A stretch of DNA of 64,000 nucleotides from NCBI RefSeq assembly GCF_015864665.1, contig NZ_JADYWU010000001.1, positions 992,001-1,056,000 of the forward strand. The letters run 5' to 3'. The notes below the pieces were generated by a model. The model was not told the origin of the DNA. It made no database searches and saw only the letters and a list, made by a program, of their open reading frames with translations. This document shows positions 8,089-15,839 of the stretch, in pieces (position 1 is the stretch's first letter; each line of letters starts with the position of its first letter). This stretch comes from Salinibacterium sp. SWN167 (GTDB lineage: Bacteria; Actinomycetota; Actinomycetes; Actinomycetales; Microbacteriaceae). A program made the position numbers and the translations under genes.

Positions 8089-8655
8089 TTAGACACTCTC
8101 CAGCGTCGCGCGCTCAAGCAACACATTTCTCCGCAGAAACTCTTCGGGAACGTTTGCGATATCCGGCGCGAGATCGTAGTCGCCCAAGTGCGATGACAGC
8201 GGGGATGCGAGGGTGCGTAATGGTGAATTGATCCACGCCGGTTTGGGGGATGAGGCCACGCTTAGTCGGTGATCGACTAGCGCGGCTAGTGCGGCATCCC
8301 AGAAGCGGTCTGCGGTGGTGGGGGGCTCGCTTGCGGTGAGAAGAATGCGGTCGATGTCGGTTGCGCGCGCGAGACTGTCGGAGAAGTCAAGGAATGCGCG
8401 AAGTGCTGAGTCGCGGGATGTCGCTGTGGCGATGCGTTCGGCCGTTTCAGTTGCGTCTACGCCAGAAGCAGAGACGGCAATGAGGCGGTGTCCCGTCTGG
8501 CGGAGCAAACGTTCCAAGGTTTCAACAGTGGGGATCCGCTTGCCGCTCTCGATTGAGGAAACGTTGGGCTGGCTGATGTGTGAGCGTGCAGCGAGCGCGC
8601 CCTGCGTGACACCGCTTGCACGGCGGGACGAGCGGAGCAGAGTCGATGCGGTCAT
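8089..8655 (-). CDS. XRE-type HTH protein with C-terminal extension, putative antitoxin
   Basis: A 188-residue protein with a helix-turn-helix at residues 8-55 (VTQGALAARSHISQPNVSSIESGKRIPTVETLERLL), the layout of the Cro/C1/XRE class. The remaining 130 residues are not a known domain to my eye, though they include an ILLTASEPP segment and a DYDLAPDIANVPEEF tail near the end that could contact the partner nucleotidyltransferase. The ATG at 8655 follows a GGAGG site at 8661-8665. The promoter region carries a perfect palindrome between -35 and -10, so this protein is the likely autorepressor of the two-gene operon. Confidence 0.85.
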   Translation of the reverse strand: MTASTLLRSSRRASGVTQGALAARSHISQPNVSSIESGKRIPTVETLERLLRQTGHRLIAVSASGVDATETAERIATATSRDSALRAFLDFSDSLARATDIDRILLTASEPPTTADRFWDAALAALVDHRLSVASSPKPAWINSPLRTLASPLSSHLGDYDLAPDIANVPEEFLRRNVLLERATLESV

Positions 8656-8671
8656 AAGAACCTCCAGCGCA

Positions 8672-8699
8672 ATTATATCGAATTAGATATATCTGTCTA
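8672..8699 (-). promoter_or_regulatory. Promoter with internal palindrome for the HTH-nucleotidyltransferase operon
   Basis: On the minus strand a -35 hexamer TAGACA (8694-8699) and a -10 hexamer TATAAT (8672-8677) are separated by 16 bp. The perfect inverted repeat TATATC-N6-GATATA fills 8674-8691, that is, the spacer and most of the -10. A repressor bound there would block RNA polymerase. The predicted start point falls near the GGAGG ribosome site, so the 5' leader would be very short. Confidence 0.72.
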
Positions 8700-8796
8700 C
8701 AGGGTGTCTTTGCCGCGTAGCGACCGCGGTGGTACTCCGGCTCGCTGAACAAACGCTGATTCGTTGCTGGGCGCGAATCAGGCGTTGAATAGACCC

Positions 8797-9837
8797 ATGC
8801 GAGCTACTTATATTTACGGCGCCGGCGATGTCCGCGTCATCACTGCCCCTGGCCCTCAGCTCATCGAGAGCACTGACGCGGTCGTTCGCATCACCCGCGC
8901 GTGCGTGTGTGGCAGCGATTTGCACCCTTTCCATTCGATGCCAGCGGATGCGGATGCTCGCCCCATCGGCCACGAATTCATCGGCGTGGTCGAAGAGCTC
9001 GGCAAAGACGTTGCCACGCTCACGGTCGGCGACTTCGTCATCGCTCCCTTCGCCTACTCCGACGGAACCTGCGAGTTCTGCCTCGAAGGCCTCCAGACCT
9101 CGTGCATCCACGGCGGCTACTGGGGAAACGGCGGCATCACGGGTGGCCAGGCCGAAGCCGTGCGCGTGCCCTACGCCGACGGCACCCTCGTGAAGGTTCC
9201 CGGCACCGTCGACGAGTCGCAGTACGCCGGCCTCCTCACGCTCTCTGACGTCTACGCCACCGGGTGGCACGCCGCCTACAAAGCTCGTGTCGCTCCTGGC
9301 CAGACCGTTACCGTCATCGGCGATGGCGCTGTTGGCCTCCTCGCGGTGCTCTCGGCCAAGCAGATGGGCGCCGAGCGCATCATTCTGATGGGCCGTCACA
9401 AGGCGCGTACCGACCTCGGCATCCACTTCGGAGCCACGGATGTCGTCGCCGAGCGAGGCGAGGAAGGCATTGAAAAAGTTCGCGAACTTACTGGCGGTAC
9501 GGGAAGCCACGCGGTTCTCGAAGCCGTTGGTTTCATGCCTGCTTACGAACAGGCGCTCGGCGTCGTTCGTGCCGGGGGAGTCATCAGTCGTGTCGGCGTT
9601 CCCCAGTACGAGAACGCCCCGGTCGGACGCGGGAGCCTCTTCGGCAAGAACGTCGGCCTCATCGGCGGTGTAGCCCCCGCGCGCGCCTACATCGAACAAC
9701 TGCTGCCCGGAGTACTCGACGGGACCGTGAACCCTGGCCTCGTCTTCGATCAAACAGTGAAGCTCGAGCAGACCCCCGACGGCTACACCGCGATGGATGA
9801 GCGTACCGCTCTCAAGGTGATGGTCGACCCGACGTAG
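8797..9837 (+). CDS. Zinc-dependent alcohol dehydrogenase (copy 1)
   Basis: A 346-residue medium-chain dehydrogenase. Catalytic zinc site residues are visible in CVCGSDLHP (near residue 33) and GHEFIGVVEELG; a structural-zinc loop TCEFCLEGLQTSC keeps three of the four usual cysteines. The NAD(P)-binding motif VIGDGAVGLLAVL is near residue 170. The ATG at 8797 aligns with the start of the paralogue at 12241 (both open with YGAGDVRV), so the upstream TTG at 8764 is rejected. No clear ribosome site precedes it, so it may be leaderless. With copy 2 it brackets an HxlR-controlled oxidoreductase operon. Substrate is unknown. Confidence 0.92.
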   Translation: MRATYIYGAGDVRVITAPGPQLIESTDAVVRITRACVCGSDLHPFHSMPADADARPIGHEFIGVVEELGKDVATLTVGDFVIAPFAYSDGTCEFCLEGLQTSCIHGGYWGNGGITGGQAEAVRVPYADGTLVKVPGTVDESQYAGLLTLSDVYATGWHAAYKARVAPGQTVTVIGDGAVGLLAVLSAKQMGAERIILMGRHKARTDLGIHFGATDVVAERGEEGIEKVRELTGGTGSHAVLEAVGFMPAYEQALGVVRAGGVISRVGVPQYENAPVGRGSLFGKNVGLIGGVAPARAYIEQLLPGVLDGTVNPGLVFDQTVKLEQTPDGYTAMDERTALKVMVDPT

Positions 9838-9921
9838 CCTCGCAGCCGTTAGAGATTCCCCATCGCTGCCCCGCATCTTTTCCGTGTCGGGTGGCGGTGG
9901 GGAAAAATTTTGCTTGCTTTT

Positions 9922-9955
9922 CTCTCCATCGGAGAGTTACTCTCTTTTAGAGAGT
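9922..9955 (+). promoter_or_regulatory. Two adjacent palindromes upstream of hxlR-like gene
   Basis: CTCTCC-ATC-GGAGAG (9922-9936) and ACTCTCT-TTT-AGAGAGT (9939-9955) are perfect inverted repeats with the same 3-nt centre spacing; their centres are 18 bp apart. They share a TCTC/GAGA half-site and lie 26 nt upstream of the HxlR-type start. This is the arrangement expected for a dimeric winged-helix repressor controlling its own operon and perhaps the upstream dehydrogenase. Confidence 0.65.
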
Positions 9956-9980
9956 TAAGCCCTGTTGTGGAGTAAAAGAA

Positions 9981-10397
9981 GTGGATGCGGTGAAAAGTAT
10001 GGCCAAGCCAGAGTTTGACCCCTTCAATCAGCAGTGCCCCTCGCGCAAGATGCTCGACCAGGTCGGTGGTCGCTGGACTGTCCTTGTGGTTGGTGCGCTC
10101 GCTGAGGGGCCCCTGCGTCATTCGAGGGTCGCTGAGCGCGTTGACGGCATCTCGCAGAAGATGCTGGCGCAAACCTTGCGGGGCCTCGAGCGTGACGGAC
10201 TCGTCACGCGCACCGCGTATCCCGAAATGCCACCGCGCGTTGAGTACGAACTCACTGACGCGGGGCGCTCCCTGATAGCCCCCGTGAAAGCTCTCGAAGA
10301 GTGGGTCAAGGGGCACATGCATGGCGTCCTCGCCGCGCGTGAAACCTATGACCAGGCCCACCCTCCCGTTGACCGTCTCGAAAGGACATCCTCATGA
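9981..10397 (+). CDS. HxlR-family winged-helix transcriptional regulator
   Basis: A regulator of up to 138 residues. The HxlR signature is plain: CPSRKMLDQVGGRWTVLVVGAL, LRHSRVAERVDGISQKMLAQTLRGLERDGLV and the wing RTAYPEMPPRVEYELTDAG. One cysteine in the N-terminal CPS motif is the position that senses electrophiles or oxidants in several family members. It starts at GTG 9981; an ATG at 9999 is an alternative. Its stop overlaps the next gene by ATGA, so it is co-transcribed with the NmrA-like and SDR genes. Two palindromes upstream probably serve as its operators. Confidence 0.92.
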   Translation: MDAVKSMAKPEFDPFNQQCPSRKMLDQVGGRWTVLVVGALAEGPLRHSRVAERVDGISQKMLAQTLRGLERDGLVTRTAYPEMPPRVEYELTDAGRSLIAPVKALEEWVKGHMHGVLAARETYDQAHPPVDRLERTSS

Positions 10398-11248
10398 CTT
10401 CTCTGCCTACCATCGCCGTCACTGGCTCCACCGGAAACCTGGGTTCAATGGTTGCCCGCAACATTGCGGATGCCGGAACCGCCCAGCGACTTCTCGTACG
10501 CACTCCCTCCAAGGCACCGTCGTTGCCTGCCGCCGCAGTCTCGCCCTTCAGCTACACCGACCGGGAGGCGACCATCGCCGCGCTTGAGGGAGTCGAGACC
10601 GTCTTTATGGTGTCGGCGCCCGAAGGTGACGAGCGACTCGATCAGCACCGCACCTTCATCGACGCGGTTCGCGATGCGGGCGTTCGCCACATCGTCTACA
10701 CGTCGTTCATTGACCCGAGCCCCGAATCCACCTTCACGCTGGGCCGGGATCACGGTGTCACCGAGCAGTACATCATCGATGCTGGTCTCAACTACACCTT
10801 CATTCGCGACAACTTCTACCTCGACTTCATGAAGTTCCTCGTGGGCGACGACGGAGTCATTCGTGGCCCCGGTGGCGACGGACGCATCTCCGCTGTAGCC
10901 CGCGAAGACATCGCCCGAGTGATTGCCACCGTGCTGCAGAACCCCGCCGATCACGTCAACGTGCACTACGACATGACCGGTCCGGCTGCGCTTTCGCTGA
11001 CCGAGATTGCCGACATTATGAGCGCCCACCTCGGTAAGACCATTACGTACCACGACGAGACGATCGAGGAGGCGTATGCCTCTCGCGCGAGCTTCGGCGC
11101 GCCCGAGTGGGAAGTTGAATCGTGGGTGTCCACCTACACCGCCATCGCCTCCGGGGCCCTCTCAGGATTGAGCGATGCTGTCGAGAAGATCACGGGGCGT
11201 GCTCCGATGTCGCTCGCCCAGGTCCTGAAATCCGCCGAGAAGGAGTGA
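10394..11248 (+). CDS. NmrA-like NAD(P)-binding protein (SDR superfamily, atypical)
   Basis: A 284-residue protein with the Rossmann opening TIAVTGSTGNLGSMVARNI, then YTSFIDPSPESTFTLGRDHGVTEQYI and FIRDNFYLDF, which are the hallmarks of the NmrA/QorB-like group. These proteins bind NADPH and act as quinone or nitroreductase-like enzymes or as redox sensors. The start overlaps the regulator gene (ATGA at 10394) after an AAAGGA site. The gene ends 5 nt before the SDR gene. HxlR-regulated NmrA/QorB pairs are common in quinone and aldehyde stress responses, which is the likely context. Confidence 0.9.
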   Translation: MTSLPTIAVTGSTGNLGSMVARNIADAGTAQRLLVRTPSKAPSLPAAAVSPFSYTDREATIAALEGVETVFMVSAPEGDERLDQHRTFIDAVRDAGVRHIVYTSFIDPSPESTFTLGRDHGVTEQYIIDAGLNYTFIRDNFYLDFMKFLVGDDGVIRGPGGDGRISAVAREDIARVIATVLQNPADHVNVHYDMTGPAALSLTEIADIMSAHLGKTITYHDETIEEAYASRASFGAPEWEVESWVSTYTAIASGALSGLSDAVEKITGRAPMSLAQVLKSAEKE

Positions 11249-11253
11249 CACCC

Positions 11254-12063
11254 ATGTATGTCTTGATTACGGGAGGCCACACCGGTCTCGGACTCGGGGT
11301 CACCAAGAACGCACTCACCGCCGGCCACACCGTCGGGCTCATCATCCGCTCCGAGGCGCGCAAGCAAGAAACGATCGCGCAATTCTCCGAACTCGCACCA
11401 GAGCTCGTCGACGGCATCCAGTTCTTCTACGCCGACCTGAGCGATCAGAGCCACGTGCGAGTGGTGGCTGCAGAGATCACTGCGGCGTGGCCGCAGCTCG
11501 ACCGGTTGTTCAACAACGCGGGCATCCTGACCGCATCGGGGCGCTCCTCCGGGCAGGGCAACGAGCTGCACTACGAAATCAATACTCTCGCGCCGGTCAT
11601 CCTCACCGAAGCCCTCAAGCCGTTATTGCTGAAGTCGGGCGACGCGAAGGTGATCAACACGGGAACGGGCGGCATGCAGCGCAACAAGCTCAACGTTGCG
11701 CCTCTCGTGGGCACTACGACGCAGGCCGGGATGCTCACCTACATGCAGTCCAAGCAGGCCGCGATGCTCCTGCTCAACGACATTACTGAGTCCTGGCCCG
11801 GAGTGACCTTCGTGACGGTCGATCCCGGGTCACGACGAACTGACATGACGCGCAACGGGGATGCGCCCGCGATCATCACGAAGTTCTTGAGTCGTTTCTT
11901 TGGGGACCCCGCGGTCGGATCCCAGCGCATCTACGACGCCGGATTCGCCGAGCAGTTCACCGGTGCCAGCGCCGTCTACATCACGGGCAATAAGATCGCC
12001 GCGGTCAGGCACGGGATGAACGTTGAGCAGAAGCAGGCGTTGCTGGCAGGCATCAGCGGCTAG
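11254..12063 (+). CDS. Short-chain dehydrogenase/reductase
   Basis: A 269-residue SDR. The cofactor motif TGGHTGLG is at residues 6-13, NNAG at 87-90 and the catalytic pair Y163-x3-K167 in TYMQSK. A region VDPGSRRTDMTR follows as in classical members. The ATG at 11254 lies 10 nt after a GAAGGAG site and 5 nt beyond the NmrA-like stop; the longer open frame upstream is inside the previous gene in another frame and is rejected. It is the third gene of the HxlR operon. The substrate is unknown. Confidence 0.92.
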   Translation: MYVLITGGHTGLGLGVTKNALTAGHTVGLIIRSEARKQETIAQFSELAPELVDGIQFFYADLSDQSHVRVVAAEITAAWPQLDRLFNNAGILTASGRSSGQGNELHYEINTLAPVILTEALKPLLLKSGDAKVINTGTGGMQRNKLNVAPLVGTTTQAGMLTYMQSKQAAMLLLNDITESWPGVTFVTVDPGSRRTDMTRNGDAPAIITKFLSRFFGDPAVGSQRIYDAGFAEQFTGASAVYITGNKIAAVRHGMNVEQKQALLAGISG

Positions 12064-12240
12064 GTTCGGGCCTTCGCGCTCGTCGGCGAAAGACCGTGTG
12101 TCACGAGCCGGTGCCGAGGCGGATGCCCTCCCCGGTATCGACGATAGCGCCGTGTACTGTTGTGTCGTCAGCTGGTCGCGCGTTCACGAATCCCAGTGGA
12201 GAGCGGCCTCAGCCACAGGCTTATATTGCGAGGTAACTCT

Positions 12241-13281
12241 ATGAAGGCAGCATTTCTCTACGGCGCGGGCGACGTGCGAGTGGAAACGGTAGCGGACCCG
12301 GTGATCCAGCTTCCGACAGACGCCGTCATCCGGGTTGTTCGTGCCTGTGTCTGCGGCTCAGACCTGCACCCCTATCACACGCGTAAGCCAGGCCCGATTG
12401 GTGCTCCGATGGGCCACGAGATGGTCGGCATCGTTGAGGAAATCGGCTCTGAGGTCTCCACGGTGAAACGAGGAGACCTCGTCGTCGCCACGTTCACGTA
12501 CCAAGACAACACTTGCGTCTTTTGCCAAGAAGGTTTCCAGACCTCCTGCCGCCACGGCGGCTTTTACAACAAACCCGAAGTCGGCGGCTTCCAAGCGGAA
12601 TACGCGCGGGTGCCGCAGGCAGACGGCAGTCTGGTGGCAGTGCCGGGCGTCGACGAGAAAAGTGAACTGATTCCGTCGCTTCTCGCTCTGTCCGATGTCT
12701 ACCTCACCGGTTACCACGCCGCGCATATGGGGCGGGTTGGTGCGGGACAGACGGTGACGGTGATTGGCGACGGAGCGGTCGGCCTGTCGGCCGTGCTGGC
12801 ATCAAAGAAGCTCGGGGCCGAGCGAGTCATCCTCATGGGGCGGCATCAGTCGCGCACTGATCTCGGTGTCGAGTTCGGGGCTGACGAGATTGTGGCCGAG
12901 CGCGGAGAAGAAGGAGTCGCCCGGGTGCGCGAACTCACCCGCGGCGAGGGTAGTCACGTCGTTATCGAGGCGGTTGGCCACTTCCCGGCATACCAGCAGG
13001 CGCTGGGGTCCGTCCGCGTGGGCGGCACGATCTCACGGGTCGGCGTTCCCCAGTATTCCGAGGCTCCCATCGGCTGGGGTTCTCTGTTCAGCCGCAACAT
13101 TACGCTCACGGGTGGACCTGCCCCCGTGCGCGCCTACATCGAATCCGCGCTCCAAGACGTGCTCGACGGCTCGATCGTTCCGGGTCGTGTCTTCGATCGC
13201 GTCGTGGGTATCGACGACGTTGCGCTGGGATACGCCGCCATGGACTCCCGCGAGAGCCTCAAGGTGATGGTCGCCTTCTAG
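12241..13281 (+). CDS. Zinc-dependent alcohol dehydrogenase (copy 2)
   Basis: A 346-residue paralogue of the enzyme at 8797, of identical length. It keeps CVCGSDLHPYH, GHEMVGIVEEIG, the partial structural-zinc loop TCVFCQEGFQTSC, and the cofactor motif VIGDGAVGLSAVL; the C-terminal block SRVGVPQYSEAPIGWGSLF matches copy 1 closely. The start follows an AGGTAACT site, and a -10-like TATATT is at 12222-12227. It is separated from the SDR gene by 177 nt and probably has its own promoter. The two copies around the HxlR-NmrA-SDR operon suggest duplication followed by shared regulation. Confidence 0.93.
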   Translation: MKAAFLYGAGDVRVETVADPVIQLPTDAVIRVVRACVCGSDLHPYHTRKPGPIGAPMGHEMVGIVEEIGSEVSTVKRGDLVVATFTYQDNTCVFCQEGFQTSCRHGGFYNKPEVGGFQAEYARVPQADGSLVAVPGVDEKSELIPSLLALSDVYLTGYHAAHMGRVGAGQTVTVIGDGAVGLSAVLASKKLGAERVILMGRHQSRTDLGVEFGADEIVAERGEEGVARVRELTRGEGSHVVIEAVGHFPAYQQALGSVRVGGTISRVGVPQYSEAPIGWGSLFSRNITLTGGPAPVRAYIESALQDVLDGSIVPGRVFDRVVGIDDVALGYAAMDSRESLKVMVAF

Positions 13282-13341
13282 GCCCCGAGCTGGTTTCTCG
13301 CTAGCGGGGCCACGGAGCGTGGTCTCGTCAGCGGGACCACG
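13281..13341. terminator. Tandem hairpins between convergent genes
   Basis: GGCCCCG (13281-13287) pairs with CGGGGCC (13305-13311), and CGTGGTCTC (13318-13326) pairs with GGGACCACG (13333-13341) with one wobble. They lie between and across the ends of the dehydrogenase and dapC genes, which converge. Neither has a strong U-tract; a bidirectional terminator role is inferred. Confidence 0.5.
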
Positions 13342-14443
13342 ACTGAAGGGCGATGATCGCCCGGTCGAGGTACTCATCTCGAACCGTCACGGCAAAGCGC
13401 ACGAATTGCGTGCCGCTCGGACCGTAGAACTCGCCGGGCGAGACAAGCACGCCGATGTCGGCAAGCGCCATCGCGGTATCAATTCCGCTTTCGCCCCGCG
13501 TGGCCCAGAGGTATAGGCCGCTTTCCGAGCCATGAATCTCGAGTCCGGCTGCCTCGACGGCAGTGCGGAGTCGCTCAAGTCGTGCGGTGTAGAGATCGCG
13601 CTGCTCGACAACATGCTCGTCATCAGAGAGGACTGCGCTGAGTACCTGCTGCACGGGCGCAGGAACCATGAGGCCCAGGCTGCGGCGTTTCGATGCAATT
13701 TTGCCGATCAGCTCTTCGTCTCCGGCCACCATGCCGCCCCGGTATCCAGCCATGTTCGACTGCTTACTTACCGAATAGCAGGCGAGAACCTGGCTCATGT
13801 CGTCGCCGACCACTCTCGGGTCGAGGATGGACGGGATCCGCTCCCCGTTGCGCTCGTTCAACACGGCGTAGCACTCGTCCCCGACGATCACAGCACCGAG
13901 CTCGCGAGCTCGGGCGACAGCACGACGCAACTCCTCAACGGTCAGGGTCTGGCCGTCCGGGTTGCGAGGGGAGTTCAGCCAAATGAGCTTGGTCGCCTCA
14001 GGCCACTTGGCCGGATCGTCCTCAGCAACGACGCTGGCACCGACAGCGAGCGCCCCCGCTTCATAGGCGGGATAGGCAAGCGCGGGGCGTACCACTACGT
14101 CGTCCGCGCCAAGCCCGAGCAAGAATGGCAGTAAACCCAACAGCTCTTTTGAGCCGATCGTGGGCAGCACACCCTCTCGATTGAGAGTGACACCGCGGAT
14201 GCGATCGAACCAGTTCACCATCGCGTCACGCAACTCGACGACCCCAATGGTCAAGGGATAGCCAGGTGCGCCGCCCGCTGAAGCCAGCGCATCGACAAAG
14301 ACTTGCGGCGTCGGGTCGACAGGGGAAGCGGTCGCGAGGTCGGCAAACCCGCCCGGGTGGGCGACTGCGCGACGGCGAAGCTCAGCCGACACCTCCATCG
14401 GTGACGGAGTCACAGGAGCCGAAGACCCCACGGAGGCGCTCAC
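13328..14443 (-). CDS. dapC: Succinyldiaminopimelate transaminase
   Basis: A 371-residue class I/II PLP-dependent aminotransferase for the lysine/diaminopimelate pathway, converting the keto-pimelate intermediate to N-succinyl-LL-diaminopimelate in the cytoplasm. Visible signatures: GYPLTIGVVELRDAM, PTIGSKELLGLLPF, the substrate-side LNSPRNPDG, VIVGDECYAVL, and the PLP lysine K227 in SVSKQSNMAGYRGG. These match the actinobacterial DapC type rather than AspC. The start is GTG at 14443 with a GGAG site upstream. In many actinobacteria a ferredoxin gene (fdxA) precedes dapC; here only a decayed stretch does. Confidence 0.9.
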   Translation of the reverse strand: MSASVGSSAPVTPSPMEVSAELRRRAVAHPGGFADLATASPVDPTPQVFVDALASAGGAPGYPLTIGVVELRDAMVNWFDRIRGVTLNREGVLPTIGSKELLGLLPFLLGLGADDVVVRPALAYPAYEAGALAVGASVVAEDDPAKWPEATKLIWLNSPRNPDGQTLTVEELRRAVARARELGAVIVGDECYAVLNERNGERIPSILDPRVVGDDMSQVLACYSVSKQSNMAGYRGGMVAGDEELIGKIASKRRSLGLMVPAPVQQVLSAVLSDDEHVVEQRDLYTARLERLRTAVEAAGLEIHGSESGLYLWATRGESGIDTAMALADIGVLVSPGEFYGPSGTQFVRFAVTVRDEYLDRAIIALQSWSR

Positions 14444-14577
14444 GCGACAACTCCGGAGCGGCGAATCGAGAGATTCGACACTGCCCGGGAATGGGGCGAT
14501 CGGGCTCCGGCGTAGTTGAAGTAAGCATCCATGTCACCTATCCAACCAGAGCTTCCTATGAAACACATAAGCGAAGA

Positions 14578-14643
14578 CACGCTATCGGCGTTATTCGCAC
14601 CGGCGGAGCGATAAGCCGCGTGGATATTCCTCAGCATGAGGAA
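14578..14643 (+). pseudogene. Remnant of a third zinc alcohol dehydrogenase copy
   Basis: Translation reads HAIGVIRTGGAISRVDIPQH followed by EE. This lines up with QALGVVRAGGVISRVGVPQYEN in the dehydrogenase at 8797 and with QALGSVRVGGTISRVGVPQY in the one at 12241, over about 22 residues. No similarity is seen further out in the same frame, and there is no start codon or active-site segment. The fragment is best read as debris of a third copy left by deletion. It is short, so a chance match cannot be excluded, though position within 1.4 kb of a paralogue supports homology. Confidence 0.6.
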
Positions 14644-14701
14644 GATCGATCCGACGTGGCCGACGCGCGGCATTCCCGCCGACGGCCGCTGGTTAAACAG
14701 C

Positions 14702-14750
14702 GATGTCGAGGACAGCTAGGGTTAAAATAACCCCGACTGCCCTCGACATC
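14702..14750. terminator. Long hairpin beside tRNA-Thr
   Basis: GATGTCGAGG (14702-14711) pairs perfectly with CCTCGACATC (14741-14750), and inside it GGGTTA (14719-14724) pairs with TAACCC (14728-14733). It begins 9 nt beyond the 3' end of the minus-strand tRNA gene, so it is the probable tRNA terminator. Confidence 0.6.
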
Positions 14751-14758
14751 TTTGCTGG

Positions 14759-14831
14759 GCCTCCTGTCGGATTCGAACCGACGACCCCCGCTTTACAAGA
14801 GCGGTGCTCTAGCCAGCTGAGCTAAGGAGGC
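14759..14831 (-). tRNA. tRNA-Thr (anticodon TGT)
   Basis: Reads on the minus strand as a 73-nt cloverleaf: acceptor GCCTCCT with AGGAGGC, D-arm GCTC/GAGC, anticodon stem CCGCT/AGCGG with loop CTTGTAA, and T-arm with GGTTCGAATCC. The loop gives anticodon TGT, decoding ACA threonine. CCA is not encoded. Confidence 0.95.
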
Positions 14832-14855
14832 TTGGGCCAACGCCCTATTTTAGAC

Positions 14856-15839
14856 ATGACTTCACCTATGCTCCCAACCAACCCGCGCAGTCGCCGGCGC
14901 GCGCTCGCTGGAATCATTGCTGCAATCGTCGCTGGAGCCCTTGTTGCAGGCCAAAGTCGCATCAATGGGGAGCTTGCGGTAGAACTTCACGATTCGACTC
15001 TCGCGGCGCTCATTTCGTTCGGATCAGGGCTCGTTATTCTTACTCTGATCGTTCCTTTTGTGCCGAGCGCACGCGCTGGATTCCGTACTCTGGGCACCGA
15101 AGTCAGAAGCAAGCGCTTGCCCTGGTGGTATCTCACCGGCGGAACCTTTGGCGCGTTTTTCGTGCTCACTCAGGGGCTCGCAGCAACCGCCCTCGGCGTA
15201 GCGCTGTTCACGGTCGCCGTGGTGGCGAGTCAAACGATCAGTTCCGCGGTCATCGACCGGGTGGGAATCGGCAGTCTGCAGAAGCGCCCCGTTACTCCGC
15301 TGCGGGTGGCGGCATCCGCCCTCGCTGTGGGCGCGGTCATTTTCTCGGGGCTGTCCGATCTGCGCCTCGATGGGCCATTCCTGCTGGTCTTCTTGCCGCT
15401 CATTGCAGGCTTCGGGATCGGATGGCAGCAAGCCATCAACGGTCACGTGCGGCATGTGACGCGTTCGCCGCTCACCGCGACCTACGTCAACTTCATTGCG
15501 GGCACCTCGGTGCTGGCCATCGCGGCAATCGTGTTTGGCTTCATCGGCGGCTGGCAGCACGACTTCCCCACCGACCTGACGCTGTATCTCGGGGGAGCGA
15601 TCGGCGTGATCTTCATCATCGTTGCCGCTGTGCTCGTGCCCATCACCGGAGTGCTGTTCTTCGCACTCGGTTCGATCGCGGGGCAGCTGCTCGGAGCGCT
15701 CGCCCTCGAACTTCTTTTGCCCACAGACAACGATGGGGTGGCACCAACCACCATAATCGGCGTGGCACTCACCCTCATCGCGGTGGTGATCGCCTCCCTC
15801 TCGGGCAAGCGACCACCTAAAACGCTGCTGTCGAACTAG
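14856..15839 (+). CDS. DMT-superfamily transporter, YdcZ/DUF606 type
   Basis: A 327-residue membrane protein with about ten hydrophobic segments in two similar halves, the pattern of fused DUF606 (YdcZ) proteins: AGIIAAIVAGALVAGQSRINGELA opens the first repeat and FGIGWQQAINGHVRHVTRSP opens the second. The substrate is unknown; some relatives are called guanidinium or small-molecule exporters without proof. The ATG at 14856 is preceded by an AT-rich stretch (TATTTTAGAC) and no ribosome site, suggesting a leaderless message; an ATG at 14868 is an alternative. Its end overlaps msrB by 4 nt in convergent orientation. Confidence 0.85.
   Translation: MTSPMLPTNPRSRRRALAGIIAAIVAGALVAGQSRINGELAVELHDSTLAALISFGSGLVILTLIVPFVPSARAGFRTLGTEVRSKRLPWWYLTGGTFGAFFVLTQGLAATALGVALFTVAVVASQTISSAVIDRVGIGSLQKRPVTPLRVAASALAVGAVIFSGLSDLRLDGPFLLVFLPLIAGFGIGWQQAINGHVRHVTRSPLTATYVNFIAGTSVLAIAAIVFGFIGGWQHDFPTDLTLYLGGAIGVIFIIVAAVLVPITGVLFFALGSIAGQLLGALALELLLPTDNDGVAPTTIIGVALTLIAVVIASLSGKRPPKTLLSN

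Larger units (their letters stand above)
14444..14758. other. Intergenic stretch between dapC and tRNA-Thr
   Basis: About 315 nt without an intact gene. It holds the dapC promoter side, a short remnant resembling the zinc alcohol dehydrogenase (14578-14643) and a long hairpin (14702-14750). The remaining sequence shows no recognisable protein in any frame. Confidence 0.6.
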
